This document shows positions 12,387 to 25,300 of a stretch of 64,000 nt of DNA, piece after piece. The notes under the pieces were generated by a model that searched no databases, had not been told where the DNA came from, and saw only the letters and a list, made by a program, of their open reading frames with translations. The stretch's first letter is position 1. The number at the start of each line of letters is the position of its first letter. This DNA comes from Kitagawia praeruptora (Eukaryota > Streptophyta > Magnoliopsida > Apiales > Apiaceae): positions 124,135,609 to 124,199,608 of the forward strand of contig CM075348.1 in the NCBI GenBank assembly GCA_037693485.1, in the 5' to 3' direction. The position numbers and the translations under genes are program-made.

Positions 12387-15300
12387 CAATCAGTTTTTTC
12401 TTTTCTTTTATTACTCTTCTTTTCATCTTCACGCAGTACTTCCTCTCAAGCATACAAGGGTTTTTCGAGGGTTTCCGACGAAACATCTCCGACGAAGGCC
12501 TAGATACTTTTGCTCTTCCGTCTTCTCATCCATACCCAGGTATATCTTTGAATCTTTTAACTAATTCTTGTACCTGGTTCCTTGATTATATGTATAATGA
12601 TTGGGTACAAATTGACTTCAATCGTGGAGCATGCATGTTATTCTCCCTGATGTTACACACTTAATTGTAGATCTTGGTAGCGTTTATGTCCTGAAATTTA
12701 TAGGGATGCATGTGTTTTGAGGCTGGGGCGGTCTGTCTCCCGGCTCCCCCTTTTGATTGTTCATTAACATGTTTGTAGTATGTTTGATACCTGTTCTTAG
12801 TGAATCGTATTGCTTTGGGCTTGTTTTATTAAATTATCATTTGTGAATTATGGTTTTGGGGGTGTGGCTATAGTGCTCTAGGAAGTTTACCACGATTTCT
12901 GCCTTGGTCGGGTAACCTCAACACCGTCACATTAATCTGCTATGCCGATAGCTCTTCCTTAAACTATGATTTTCTTTTGGCTTGTGTATTCTGGGTACCT
13001 CTTGATCGGATTTAGATGGCCCCTGTCACACTTACCAATCTCTAAATTGCTCAATTCCCATTCTTTCTTTGCTAACCTGCTTCCTCTTTGTGGTTGCAGA
13101 TGTCAACCTCAGCCTCTTCCGGGGGTTCACCACAATTTCCCGGTAATCTATCTCCCGTTTCTGGGCAACCTTCTGATTCTTGGTCTACTCATTTAAATGA
13201 GGTGCTTGTCTCTCAACCTTTGTTGCAATCTAAGCCGTCCGTAAGCTCTAGGACTCGCTCTCGAGTGGAGGTAATCGATCCCTTTGAAGCTGATATTGTG
13301 AGTCGGTATCCCAATCCTCTCTTGGAAGTGGGTTCGTCGAGCCTCATCATCGGGGATGCCGAAAGGGTTGCTCTAAGCTCCAATACCGATGAAGAAGGAA
13401 AGTTAGCTGGTATGCTATTTAATGATGATGACTTGGTGAACGAGGAGGAGCAGACTGGAGTTAGGATGGTAATTGGGATCGAGCGGAAGCTCCATATCCC
13501 TGCAAGTTTCATACCTGCATGTGAAGACATGGATTCCACCATGAATGCAGATAGACTAGAGAGATTGTTAGAGCTATGTGATCCAGGATGCAGCTTGGTG
13601 ATACCTAGCGCCGGCGAGAGGTGCCACAACTTCGATAATTTCGAGCCCGACCAAGCCATTCCGAATGCTGTGTTATCTGCATCATTCTTTAAACTAGGAT
13701 TCTCCCTTCTTCTGCACCCGTTCTTTGTTGATCTGCTAGAATTCTATGACATTGCCCCTATGCAGTTGACACCCAACTCTTTTAGGGTTTCCGCTTGTAT
13801 GTACATTCTGTATGATCAGACTTTCTCAGCCCCCCTCACCGCCAGAGAGTTGAGTCACTTCTACCAGTTGAAAGATGTCGGTAGGAAAGTTGGTGTTTTC
13901 TATCTCACTGCCTGGAACAATAGACAGGGGAGATGCATAAAGGGTAATAAGAAGGGGATGTATGATTGGTTGGAGCAGTTCTTATATTGCTATGAATGTG
14001 AGGGGGTTCGGATAATTTATCTCCTGGTAAGCCCTTTACCATCCTACCTGGGTATTACCCATCTGATTGCACCAATAGTTCTAATTTTTCTTCCAATTAC
14101 TACGTTACCTAGGGATCCCAGTGCAGACTCCCCTTGGTGGGATAGAGGAGAAAAGAGCCAGGAAGGTCATGAAGCTTGCCGCTAAGTTGGGTGATGGTGA
14201 GAGTTTACTTGTGCCGGAAACCCTTGAGAGATTGGGTTTTTCTAAACTTAAGCGCGCACAAACCGAGAATGCTAATATGGAGACTGTGGGCGAGTCCACT
14301 CCCCAGGGTATCCCTGGAAAGGGTGACGCCGGTGATGGGGTTCCCGGTTGGTGCCACCTCGTCCATCCTTTTGTATTGATATACTGTTTTCCTTTCCTCC
14401 GTTTATTTGTTTCATTCATGCCTACTTGTTTTTTTTTTACATGCTCATAGGGATCTCCTTGATTTACCATGTTGTGATCATAACGCTATTGCTCTTCTGT
14501 TCTTTCAGGTATGTCGGGGTTAGTGCCGTCTTTTATCAAACCATCCGACAAGTACGAGGATTTATTTCCTGATGATGAATTGACTCTACTTGAGACTCCT
14601 ATCAGTGCTACTCCGATCTCTCGAGTCCCCGCTCCTTTGCCCATAAAAATTGAGCTTTCTGCTGCTGAAAAGCGCAGACTCTCACAGGCTTCCGGGGGTC
14701 TGAAATCTACTCCGGAAACCCGCTCCTAAAAAAGGGTTAAGGTTTCCCAGCCGGGGTCTCCTACGAATGAGGTAGAGCAGTTTTACCGAATGTGTGGTGG
14801 ACAGGTGCCCCTGGAAACTATCACAGGGTGGGCCAAGCAGAAGACTCCGGATGCAGCAAAGTCAATGTTGTTCTCAGCAGGTGAGAGTTTCTTTCATCAA
14901 CTTCGGCTCTCCAATCAACTAGCTCTAGCCACTCGTGGTGACATGAGGTTGAGAGATGAGGTTAAGCAACTGAAGGCTGATATGCAAGCCGCTGAGGATG
15001 AGAAGAAAAAACTATCTGATGCAGGTAAGAAATTGAAGATCAAAGAGAAAGATAAATTGAGCAGGTTGGTGTCCACTCAAGAAGAGGAGAAAGAAGAGAG
15101 GGCGGCAGCCCATGCCCTAGAGGTTAAAGGGCTGGAAGTACAAGTTGATTCCCTGCAAGCTTCAGTTAGGAAACTCAAGGAGGCACTCCCGGAGAGGTAC
15201 AAAATGGGTTTCGCTAAGGGTGTCGCGGATTATATGAAGTCTACTTGGAGGGTGATGCCAAACTTGGACTGGTCGCTCCTTGGTGAGGATGCTGTGGTGC

Positions 15301-15512
15301 AAGTCGAAGGCTTTCAGGCAGAAGCCGCAAAAGCTGGGGCTACAAAGTCTAAGGACGCGTCCATTCCTCAGGCGACTCAAAAGGATACTGCTGAACACAC
15401 TCCCACTCCTGATTCTGAGGTTGAGGCTCCCATCAAGGTGGTTGAGCATGCTCCGGGTGACCTTGACAAGAAGGGCAACCCCGTCGAGGACTCCCCTAGT
15501 TCAGATGCTACC

Positions 15513-15517
15513 AAGGA
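15513..15517. repeat. 5-bp TSD of the nested gag-only element (left copy)
   Basis: AAGGA here and at 25758-25762. Removing one copy restores the reading frame of the antisense gene. Confidence 0.93.
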
Positions 15518-17841
15518 TGTAATAACCCTAACTTTGGCAATGCTGCAGTGATCCTATAAATAGTAAATTTTGAGGTCTTAGAGAAATGGTATATAGGTAC
15601 TCTATAATGGAAACATAAAATGAATAAACAGAAACCATATTAGCGTTGTACAGTGGAAATAAGTGACTCGAAATGACGTTAGATTTCAGAAATTCCTGAA
15701 ACATGGATTTTGAGGATTTTGATTTCGAATAAGCTTCTATTGGATATTAAGGAGCATGGAAATATTATAAGAACTATATATTGAGGGATTAGTGAATTTA
15801 GAGTTAACCAGGGGATTATTAAGTTAAGAGAATATCAATGGAAATTGGATTTGTAAATGATTTCAAAAACCACTGAAACAATGAGGTATACTCGAAACGA
15901 ACCACAATTAGACGAGTATGGAAACCAAGCAACCAAGATTAATAACATAACAAGGATACATAACACATTATCATTATAAGAATTAGTAGCATAATACTTA
16001 GAAAAATCAAGAAAAAAAGAGAATTATGAGATCACCAAAATGACATCATTTTCCACTAACTAGTTTAAGGGCAAATTAGTATTTTCACATGGTTTTAATC
16101 ACAAATATCTACCAAGCTTCCAATACAATCTAGATTAGTAAGTAATTAAGAGATAAGATAAAAGAAAAACACAAAACTCTCTCCCCCTTTCCTTACAACA
16201 CCATTCGGCCATAAAAAAAGAAAAGAAGAAAAATCAAAACCAAAACCCTAGCTCTCTTCAAGATTAAATCAAGGGAAAAATGGTGGAGATGCTTGGAGGT
16301 TAGAAAGTGATATTCTCAAAGTTTCAAGGCCAACCATCATCATTTGCCTAGGTAATAAAATCATTCAAGTGCAAGATGAATAGTAGTGAATAGTGTTTTT
16401 CAAGTTTTAATCTTTGTTTTTATGGTCTCTTTAGTTGATTTAAGCTAATACAAGGCGACTTAAGGTGTACCCAAAGCTTATTAAGTGTTCTTCAAGCTTC
16501 AAAGAGGTATAACAACCCTTGCCCTTTTATATTTATAGTAGATATTGAAGTGGTTGGTAGTTAAGTGGTGTTAATGTAATGTTTATGATGATTATGTGTT
16601 ATAAATGGTTTGTTTTGATATGGAAATTGTGTGTTGTGGACATGTAACCATGGTTGGGATGTAGACCACATGGTGTAGGTGATGGTGTATAAGGTGGATG
16701 ATTGATTTGGAGGAGTTTGATTTTTGGAAAGTATAAAAATATAGCCGTTATAATGTCCGATTTTCGTTAGAACTACAAACTGCCCTGTTTTGTGACCCCT
16801 GTATTCGTACGGTACCTCACTGCCCAGGTTGCCAATTGACCATGAAATGATAGAGCTTAGTTCATAGATCGTTTTGATATAAGGTGCGTTAAAATCTGAT
16901 GAACGGTTTAGGAGAAAAGTCAGTTTTAGTGAAAGACGTTCGATAACCGAGAAAACGTAATTGTATCAACTTTGAGGCTAAAGTTACCATACTTAGACAT
17001 TTTTATAAGTCACGAAATTTTGGGATAGTGTAGTAGGGTGGCCAGAGGACCCTTGACAGTTGACCTTATATTAAAATTCGAAATTTAAAATTTATAAGAA
17101 ATTTTACAGTCGAGTGTGGTCGTTAGGTGAAATGGTGATAAACACTGAAACTTCGATTGAGCTTATAAATGGTTAAGTTCTTGAACCTTTGGAGTAATAA
17201 TGATACGTTAAACATATAGTGAAGTGTAAAGGGTTTTGTTATACAAGAGGGTAGTGAGTAAGAGATGTGGTATTCTAATGACGGTCCTTTTGTGTTTATA
17301 GAAATTCCGGAGGAGGGACCAACCATACTGTCAGGATACAGAAACCGAGGCAAGATCCTTCTATCCCTACTTTAAAAAAATTATTTATCTTCGGAATAAT
17401 AATGATATCATGGAATATATTTATGTATATGTGATGCTTTTGTTGCTATATTGCAAAGAATATATTCTCTTGATTGTGGGAAGTTAAAGAGAGATGGATA
17501 TGTTTTCTGAAATATGAATATAGAGATGATACGAATGGAGCGAATATGCTCTAGGGTAAAAGAGATATGAAAGAGAATGGTATCAGTTGTTATCTAGGGT
17601 TATATGGTTTATAATGCTATATTATAAACATTCTTTTTAGTGTATGTTATATATATATATATTTTATAGAAATAATGTGCGAGAATGGAAGTGATATACG
17701 GGAATGGAAATGTGAAATGGTGTTGATAAATTGAATAATGATCTTATAAAAAGGGGGATTAGCAACAAACTTGCATAAGAGGCTGTGTCAGGGCTGTGTG
17801 CGACATAGTCTAGCATTCATGATTCGGCACGAAGATGCCAA

Positions 17842-17930
17842 GGGAGGATGTTAGCAGGTGGCCTTCCTCCGGGAGGATGTTAGCAGGTGGCCTTCCTCCA
17901 GGGATGATGTTAGCAGGTGGCCTTCATTCC
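17842..17930 (+). repeat. Triple 28-bp LTR repeat (second family)
   Basis: Three near-copies of the GGAGGATGTTAGCAGGTGGC unit, as in the giant-LTR element at 2656-2744. Another copy lies in this element's 3' LTR at 24705-24793. Confidence 0.85.
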
Positions 17931-18420
17931 TTCTACCGGTAGTAAAAATGGATGGGTACGGAGGACTACTGATCATCGTACCTCACGTATTCGGCAACAG
18001 TGGAAACCCCCACAATTATTGAATAAAGAATAAACGATAAAGTCAGATTGGTATACTAAAAAGGTAAAATGATATGAGACGATGGAATTATTGTTATAGA
18101 CGAAGAGAAACTGATTTTATATTAATTTATAAAAATTGTTACATAAGAAGGAAATGAGAAGATGATAGTAAGAGATTTAAGTAAATATTCATATTATCCT
18201 GAAATATATCACTGAAAGGGTATATTGATTGTTATATTATTTAAGAAGAGAAACTGATACTGTATTATCCTAAATTTCTTTCTTCTAGTAGTAAGTGGAT
18301 GATGTATTATTAAATAAGAATTACATTCTTCCTTAAAGTTTATAATTGGTTACCGCTTACATATGTATATACATGCATACTTGGTTACATTTTAAATTCT
18401 AGTTTACAATATTATCTTGC

Positions 18421-18436
18421 TGAGCTATTATAGCTC
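18421..18436 (+). repeat. Perfect LTR palindrome GAGCTA-TTA-TAGCTC
   Basis: A 6-bp stem with a 3-base loop just after TTGCTGAG. The same motif is in the 3' LTR (about 25286), in the solo LTR (about 58325, inverted) and in weaker form in the giant-LTR family (TGAGCAATTCTTTCGCTC, about 3235). A structural RNA or protein-binding role is possible but untested. Confidence 0.6.
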
Positions 18437-18891
18437 ACTCTTGCTACTTATCTATATACAGCTAGGTATGCCAATACTACGCAGAACGCCCCGCAAGAGG
18501 GTAAGGGAAAGGCGACCTTCTGAGAGCTCGTTAGCATCGATTCCGGAGGTAGAGATGAGACAGATGGGTTCCAAGGGCTTATGTATAATTAAGTATGAAG
18601 GCATGTAATAAACTTTTGGTTGTTGAAACGCTTCATGTCGAAGTGTTATTCAACAATGTACTTAAGTATGATCCTGATTTGTAATAACTCTTTTAACTTT
18701 CAACTCTAAACTTTTGTTATGGTAAATATTGTTCTCTGAGCATATGACTGGTGTGTGTGTGTATTAGTGTGGGGTCAACTGTTTAAGCATTAAATATTAT
18801 ATAAAAAAAGACCCAAGTGATATTGATATTGGATGGAAATTGGTCCGTGATGGCCCAGATTTATGACCCCGGATTTGGGGCTGTCACAGTT

Positions 18892-18903
18892 TGGTATCAG
18901 AGC
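18892..18903 (+). other. Primer-binding site of the gag-only element
   Basis: TGGTATCAGAGC three bases after the LTR end; initiator tRNA-Met type, as in most Tekay-like elements. Confidence 0.93.
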
Positions 18904-19083
18904 TAAGAGTCATAATGCTCAGGAACAAGAGTGATAATAATAAATGTATCAGTTATAACATAAATTGTGAACTTCCATCAAGTTCAGGGGTGGTATATCG
19001 CAGGTAGTATTTATTTTAAGCATATAATATAATTTTATAGACCGTCACTAATAGAATTTTATGTTTTATTATATGGAGCGGAG

Positions 19084-20019
19084 ATGGGTGAGCCGGGTCA
19101 GGACCCCTAGTGGCTAGGACTACCCGAGCAGGAGATTAGAGACTTGTTGCTGGTAGGTGTAGAGGTTCCAGAGTATGCTATCACTGACCTCAGGAGGAGA
19201 GTTCGCGCAGAGGCCATGGAGAGACACGAGATCAGAGTGAGACTTGAGGAGGCAGAGGAGCGCAGGCAGAGGGATGCTGTGGCCATAGTGCCATACACTG
19301 GTAGACCATATGTAGGACCTGATGGGGCCGGACCTTCTCGGGTGCGGTCGGATATTCCTGAGGAGGAGATGCCCTTGCGTAAGAGGCCTAGGTTATCTGT
19401 TATACCTGAGGAGCCGATTGAGTGGAGGGACATTCACATGACTCCTACTCCTGTTCCACCTGTCCCAGTGCCATCACCAGTTCCATCTCCTCTACTTAGC
19501 CCTGACCCTTTTGAGGACCCAGTTGAGCAGTTCACTCCACCGGGACACTTTATCATGTCAGAGGATGAGTTGGAGGAGGACCCTTCCGAGGATGCGGACA
19601 CGGAGCCAGTTCCTCCATCCCCACCATTTGCACCACCACCACCTCCACCAGTAGATGCACCTCCACTTGTAGATGTACCTCCCCCAGATGCTATGCCACC
19701 TCAGGAGGCACCTATATTTCCAGCTGGTCAGTTGCCAGCTATTCTCTTGTCAGAGTACTTTGTCCTACAGGGACAGCTGGAGGAGTCCCGTCGGACTATA
19801 GATACACTTGTACAGAGGTTAGACAGAGCGAGAGGAGGAGGAGGTGTGATACCAGATGGGTTGTCTTTGGGCGTAGTTAGTATCGAGCTGCGGGCACTCG
19901 GTGATATTAGGGGGATGTTGGGAGACAGAGGGGATCCAGTATGGAGGGCTCAGATAGTTGATGTAGTCACCACTATGGTAGTGCAGATCAGAGATGTTAT
20001 CAGGGCGTCGTTACCATGA
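19084..20019 (+). CDS. Proline-rich ORF upstream of gag, function unknown
   Basis: The frame opens at ATG 19084 but meets a TAG at 19108-19110 (MGEPGQDP, stop), probably a CAG-to-TAG change. It is then open to TGA at 20017-20019. The first downstream ATG is 19216, giving 267 residues. Order of features: an Arg/Glu-rich helical N-terminus (about residues 20-60), a Pro/Val-rich middle (PVPPVPVPSPVPSP; FAPPPPPPVDAPP), and a helical C-terminus. I recognise no catalytic or zinc-binding motif. It lies between primer site and gag, in gag orientation, 515 bp before the gag ATG. It could be an accessory or second gag-like protein, or captured host sequence. Confidence 0.55.
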
Positions 20020-20533
20020 TTAGGAGTAGTAGTCTTGGATACTAATCAGACTAGTCATCTTGTGGATGTCATTTTGGGGATTAGGTTAGTTGTTTACTGT
20101 CTTAATCCCAGTCTGATTAGAGGACAGCTAGTAGTGCTTTTGTTATGGCAAGTTAGTATGTACGGTTATGCTTTTGGGGTTTCGAACCTTGTACTCTATG
20201 ATGTATGTATTGGCTATTAGAGTAGGATGTTATCCACAAGTTGTAAAATATTTATGTAAATTAAAGAAGTTTATGTACTTTGCCTAATTTTATCGTATTT
20301 TTATACTAAGTGTTGAGATTCGAAAATATTAATGTATGACAGGTAATTGACTTAAATGAAAAGGTTATTATGCTAAAGGTGATAAGTTTATTTAATGAGG
20401 TAGTATTATAACTAGATATTAACTGTGATGCATAAATAAGTTAACTAATGATATAGTTTTGAATATATGGAAATGATGTATGTTGTACCCTAAATTTGGG
20501 TGATTAATGAAGAATATTGTTATATACAGAATC

Positions 20534-21817
20534 ATGCCGCCTAAGTGTAATAATAGAATGAATGCAAGGGAAAATGAGAGAGAGGAAGGAAGTCATAATA
20601 GGCAGGGTGAAAACGCTCATAATGAACAAGATCATGAGGAAGAAGAAGATGAATCAACTGGTCAACAGGGAAATCAGGGTGGTGACCCTTTTAACCAATT
20701 TATGGAACTTTTGAGGCAGAATTTAGCTAATCCACAGAATCCGCAACAACCACCTGTTCTTCCCAACCAGGCAGCTAACTCTTTTCGTGCTTTTAAGTCA
20801 TTAAAACCCCCAGAGTTTGAGGGAATTGTTAACCCAGTAGTAGCCAGAGCCTGGTTAAAAGAGATGGAAAAAGCTTTTGAGATACTGAGGATAGAGGAAG
20901 ACCAGAAAACAGTTTTTGCAGCCTATCTCTTAAAGGGAGAGGCAAATTACTGGTGGGAAACTAAAAAGAATCTGGAAGGAGCGGGAGTGATAACCTGGGA
21001 GCGTTTCACTAGGGTATTCTTAGAAAAGTATTCCCCTAGGTACCTGGAGAACCAGATGGAAATAAAGTTTCTAGAGTTAAAACAGGAAAACCTATCAGTG
21101 GCAGAGTATGAAACTAAATTTACAGAGCTGTCTAGGTTTGTTCCTGAATTTGTGCGTACTGAAGAACAAAGAGCAAAAAGGTTTCAACAAGGATTGAAAC
21201 CATGGCTACGAACGAGAGTGGCACCATTTGAGTTGACGGAGTATGCTGCGGTAGTTCAGAAGGCATCTATTATCGAAGCTGAGAGTGAACAGACTCAAGT
21301 AGGACGAGAGAATAAGATAAGGAAATTTGAGTGTCAGAAGGGGGGTTCAAGTGAGGGAAGCTACTTTAACAAATTTGGTAAAGGACAAAAACCCCAGTTT
21401 GGAGGAAAGTCGGGGAATAATAAGACTACCAGTGAGACTGTGAATCAGGGTGGTAGATCCACAGGAATCTTACAGGCTAATCAATCTCGAACACCATTTC
21501 CAGATTGTAACACGTGTGGTAGGAAGCATACGGGAGTGTGTAGAGCGTTAGAAATAAATTGCTTTAACTGTGGACAGAAAGGACACTACCTTAGCCAGTG
21601 CCCATCGGCTAATACCAATCCTAAGAGGGACGTCAAGTGTTACCAGTGTGGGAAACTAGGACACATTGCCAGAGATTGCCGTTCCGGGGGATCATCCGCG
21701 CCAGAACAGAGTGTGACTGCTTCAAACAGGCCTACTGCTAGAGTGTATAACATGACTTTAGGAGAGGCATTGAGAAAGCCGGATACAGATGCAGGTGAAC
21801 ATTTTTTTAGTATTTAA
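20534..21817 (+). CDS. gag: Gag polyprotein (capsid/nucleocapsid), Tekay/Del-like
   Basis: A 427-residue intact frame starting MPPKCNN. The N-terminus is Asn/Glu/Gln-rich and acidic. Residues about 95-260 hold a retrotransposon gag capsid domain (FKSLKPPEFEG, ARAWLKEMEKAFEIL, ANYWWE, WERFTRVFLEKY). Two CCHC zinc knuckles follow: CFNCGQKGHYLSQC and CYQCGKLGHIARDC, both CX2CX4HX4C. The tail ARVYNMTLGEA resembles the gag-protease boundary of Tekay elements, but the frame ends soon after and no protease follows. It should assemble particles and package RNA. I prefer ATG 20534 over the upstream in-frame ATG 20507 because MPPK matches family starts. Confidence 0.93.
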   Translation: MPPKCNNRMNARENEREEGSHNRQGENAHNEQDHEEEEDESTGQQGNQGGDPFNQFMELLRQNLANPQNPQQPPVLPNQAANSFRAFKSLKPPEFEGIVNPVVARAWLKEMEKAFEILRIEEDQKTVFAAYLLKGEANYWWETKKNLEGAGVITWERFTRVFLEKYSPRYLENQMEIKFLELKQENLSVAEYETKFTELSRFVPEFVRTEEQRAKRFQQGLKPWLRTRVAPFELTEYAAVVQKASIIEAESEQTQVGRENKIRKFECQKGGSSEGSYFNKFGKGQKPQFGGKSGNNKTTSETVNQGGRSTGILQANQSRTPFPDCNTCGRKHTGVCRALEINCFNCGQKGHYLSQCPSANTNPKRDVKCYQCGKLGHIARDCRSGGSSAPEQSVTASNRPTARVYNMTLGEALRKPDTDAGEHFFSI

Positions 21818-22363
21818 ATCTTTAGTGTAAATGTTTGGTTAAGAAATAAATGTGGTCAATGAATGGTATATGTAGGTTGACAATCTAGATAAGGAAAATC
21901 AGTATCTGTTAGGGGTTAGAAATTCTATGAAAAGGAGAATAATAGTATTTTGGGGGTAAACCACAGACTTGTTTACATACGAACAGGAAATATATATTAT
22001 AGGTAATATTTTCTTACAATTGTTTCAAAGAATTTTATTCTAGTCGGATTTCTGGAAGGTTTTACAGAGACAAGATATAATAAGATTGAAGTATGTATAT
22101 TTTATGTCATGATAGAGATCCACATAGGGATAAACCATAAGTGAGATACACTACCATTCAGGAGAGGCCAATGTGGTGGCCGATACCCATAACTAAAAGA
22201 GGAATGTTGATGAATGACAAGCAAGTTTATGTTGGTGTAATTTTGCGCAAACAAGATAGAGATATTATGAAGGAAAGAGGATGGAGAAAGTGGTATAGAA
22301 GTTATAAGGTGTAGATGAAAAGGTATCTATGGACATTTTTGACGTGATTCCGGGACGGAATCC
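21818..22363 (+). other. Non-coding tail between gag and polypurine tract
   Basis: No pol motif in any frame. GATTCCGGGACGGAATCC near 22346 is a near-palindrome shared with the giant-LTR element (about 5135). Confidence 0.75.
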
Positions 22364-22380
22364 TTTTAAGGAGGGAAGGA
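22364..22380 (+). other. Polypurine tract of the gag-only element
   Basis: TTTTAAGGAGGGAAGGA directly before the 3' LTR start. Confidence 0.88.
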
Positions 22381-25300
22381 TGTAATAACCCTAACTTTGG
22401 CAATGCTACAGTGATCCTATAAATAGTAAATTTTGAGGTCTTAGAGAAATGGTATATAGGTACTCTATAATGGAAACATAAAATGAATAAACAGAAACCA
22501 TATTAGCGTTGTACAATGGAAATAAGTGACTCGAAATGACGTTAGATTTCAGAAATTCCTGAAACATGGATTTTGAGGATTTTGATTTCGAATAAGCTTC
22601 TATTGGATATTAAGGAGCATGGAAATATTATAAGAACTATATATTGAGGGATTAGTGAATTTAGAGTTAACCAGGGGATTATTAAGTTAAGAGAATATCA
22701 AAGGAAATTGGATTTGTAAATGATTTCAAAAACCACTGAAACAATGAGGTATACTCGAAACGAACTACAATTAGACGAGTATGGAAACCAAGCAACCAAG
22801 ATTAATAACATAACAAGGATACATACCACATTATCATTATAAGAATTAGTAGCATAATACTTAAAAAAATCAAGAAAAAAAGAGAATTATGAGATCACCA
22901 AAATGACATCATTTTCCACTAACTAGTTTAAGGGCAAATTAGTATTTTCACATGGTTTTAATCACAAATATCTACCAAGATTCCAATACAATCTAGATTA
23001 GTAAGTAATTAATAGATAAGATAAAAGAAAAACACAAAACTCTCTCCCCCTTTCCTTACAACACCATTCGGCCATAAAAAAAGAAAAGAAGAAAAATCAA
23101 AACCAAAACCCTAGCTCTCTTCAAGATTAAATCAAGGGAAAAATGGTGGAGATGCTTGGAGGTTAGAAAGTGATATTCTCAAAGTTTCAAGGCCAACCAT
23201 CATCATTTGCCTAGGTAATAAAATCATTCAAGTGCAAGATGAATAGTAGTGAATAGTGTTTTTCAAGTTTTAATCTTTGTTTTTATGGTCTCTTTAGTTG
23301 ATTTAAGCTAATACAAGGTGACTTAAGGTGTACCCAAAGCTTATTAAGTGTTCTTCAAGCTTCAAAGAGGTATAACAACCCTTGCCCTTTTATATTTATA
23401 GTAGATATTGAAGTGGTTGGTAGTTAAGTGGTGTTAATGTAATGTTTATGATGATTATGTGTTATAAATGGTTTGTTTTGATATGGAAATTGTGTGTTGT
23501 GGACTTGTAACCATGGTTGGGATGTAGACCACATGGTGTAGGTGATGGTGTATAAGGTGGATGATTGATTTGGAGGAGTTTGATTTTTGGAAAGTATAAA
23601 AATATAGCCGTTATAATGTCCGATTTTCGTTAGAACTACAAACTGCCCTGTTTTGTGACCCCTGTATTCGTACGGTACATCACTGCCCAGGTTGCCAATT
23701 GACCATGAAATGATAGAGCTTAGTTCATAGATCGTTTTGATATAAGGTGCGTTAAAATCTGATGAACGGTTTAGGAGAAAAGTCAGTTTTAGTGAAAGAC
23801 GTTCGATAACCGAGAAAACGTAATTGTATCAACTTTGAGGCTAAAGTTACCATACTTAGACATTTTTATAAGTCACGAAATTTTGGGATAGTGTAGTAGG
23901 GTGGCCAGAGGACCCTTGACAGTTGACCTTATATTAAAATTCGAAATTTAAAATTTATAAGAAATTTTACAGTCGAGTGTGGTCGTTAGGTGAAATGGTG
24001 ATAAACACTGAAACTTCGATTGAGCTTATAAATGGTTAAGTTCTTGAACCTTTGGAGTAATAATGATACGTTAAACATATATTGAAGTGTAAAGGGTTTT
24101 GTTATACAAGAGGGTAGTGAGTAAGAGATGTGGTATTCTAATGACGGTCCTTTTGTGTTTATAGAAATTCCGGAGGAGGGACCAGCCATACTGTCAGGAT
24201 ACAGAAACCGAGGCAAGATCCTTCTATCCCTACTTTAAAAAAATTATTTATCTTCGGAATAATAATGATATCATGGAATATATTTATGTATATGTGATGC
24301 TTTTGTTGCTATATTGCAAAGAATATATTCTCTTGATTGTGGGAAGTTAAAGAGAGATGGATATGTTTTCTGAAATATGAATATAGAGATGATACGAATG
24401 GAGCGAATATGCTCTAGGGTAAAAGAGATATGAAAGAGAATGGTATCAGTTGTTATCTAGGATTATATGGTTTATAATGCTATATTATAAACATTCTTTT
24501 TAGTGTATGTTATATATATATATATTTTATAGAAATAATGTGCGAGAATGGAAGTGATATACGGGAATGGAAATGTGAAATGGTGTTGATAAATTGAATA
24601 ATGATCTTATAAAAAGGGGGATTAACAACAAACTTGCATAAGAGGCTGTGTCAGGGCTGTGTGCGACATAGTCTAGCATTCATGATTCGGCACGAAGATG
24701 CCAAGGGAGGATGTTAGCAGGTGGCCTTCCTCCGGGAGGATGTTAGCAGGTGGCCTTCCTCCAGGGATGATGTTAGCAGGTGGCCTTCATTCCTTCTACC
24801 GGTAGTAAAAATGGATGGGTACGGAGGACGACTGATCATCGTACCTCACGTATTCGGCAACAGTGGAAACCCCCACAATTATTGAATAAAGAATAAACGA
24901 TAAAGTCAGATTGGTATACTAAAAAGGTAAAATGATATGAGACGATGGAATTATTGTTATAGACGAAGAGAAACTGATTTTATATTAATTTATAAAAATT
25001 GTTACATAAGAAGGAAATGAGAAGATGATAGTAAGAGATTTAAGTAAATATTCATATTATCCTGAAATATATCACTGAAAGGGTATATTGATTGTTATAT
25101 TATTTAAGAAGAGAAACTGATACTGTATTATCCTAAATTTCTTTCTTCTAGTAGTAAGTGGATGATGTATTATTAAATAAGAATTACATTCTTCCTTAAA
25201 GTTTATAATTGGTTACCGCTTACATATGTTTATATACATGCATACTTGGTTACATTTTAAATTCTAGTTTACAATATTATCTTGCTGAGCTATTATAGCT

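Larger units (their letters stand above)
15518..18888 (+). repeat. 5' LTR of the gag-only element
   Basis: TGTAATAACCCTAAC ... GGGGCTGTCACA, 3,371 bp. Contains the triple 28-bp repeat (17842-17930) and the palindrome GAGCTATTATAGCTC near 18421. Confidence 0.94.

Noticed and set aside
13213..13659. 148-codon minus-strand ORF
   Set aside because: Shadow of the antisense gene's first coding exon.
19107..19433. 108-codon minus-strand ORF
   Set aside because: Shadow of the proline-rich ORF upstream of gag.
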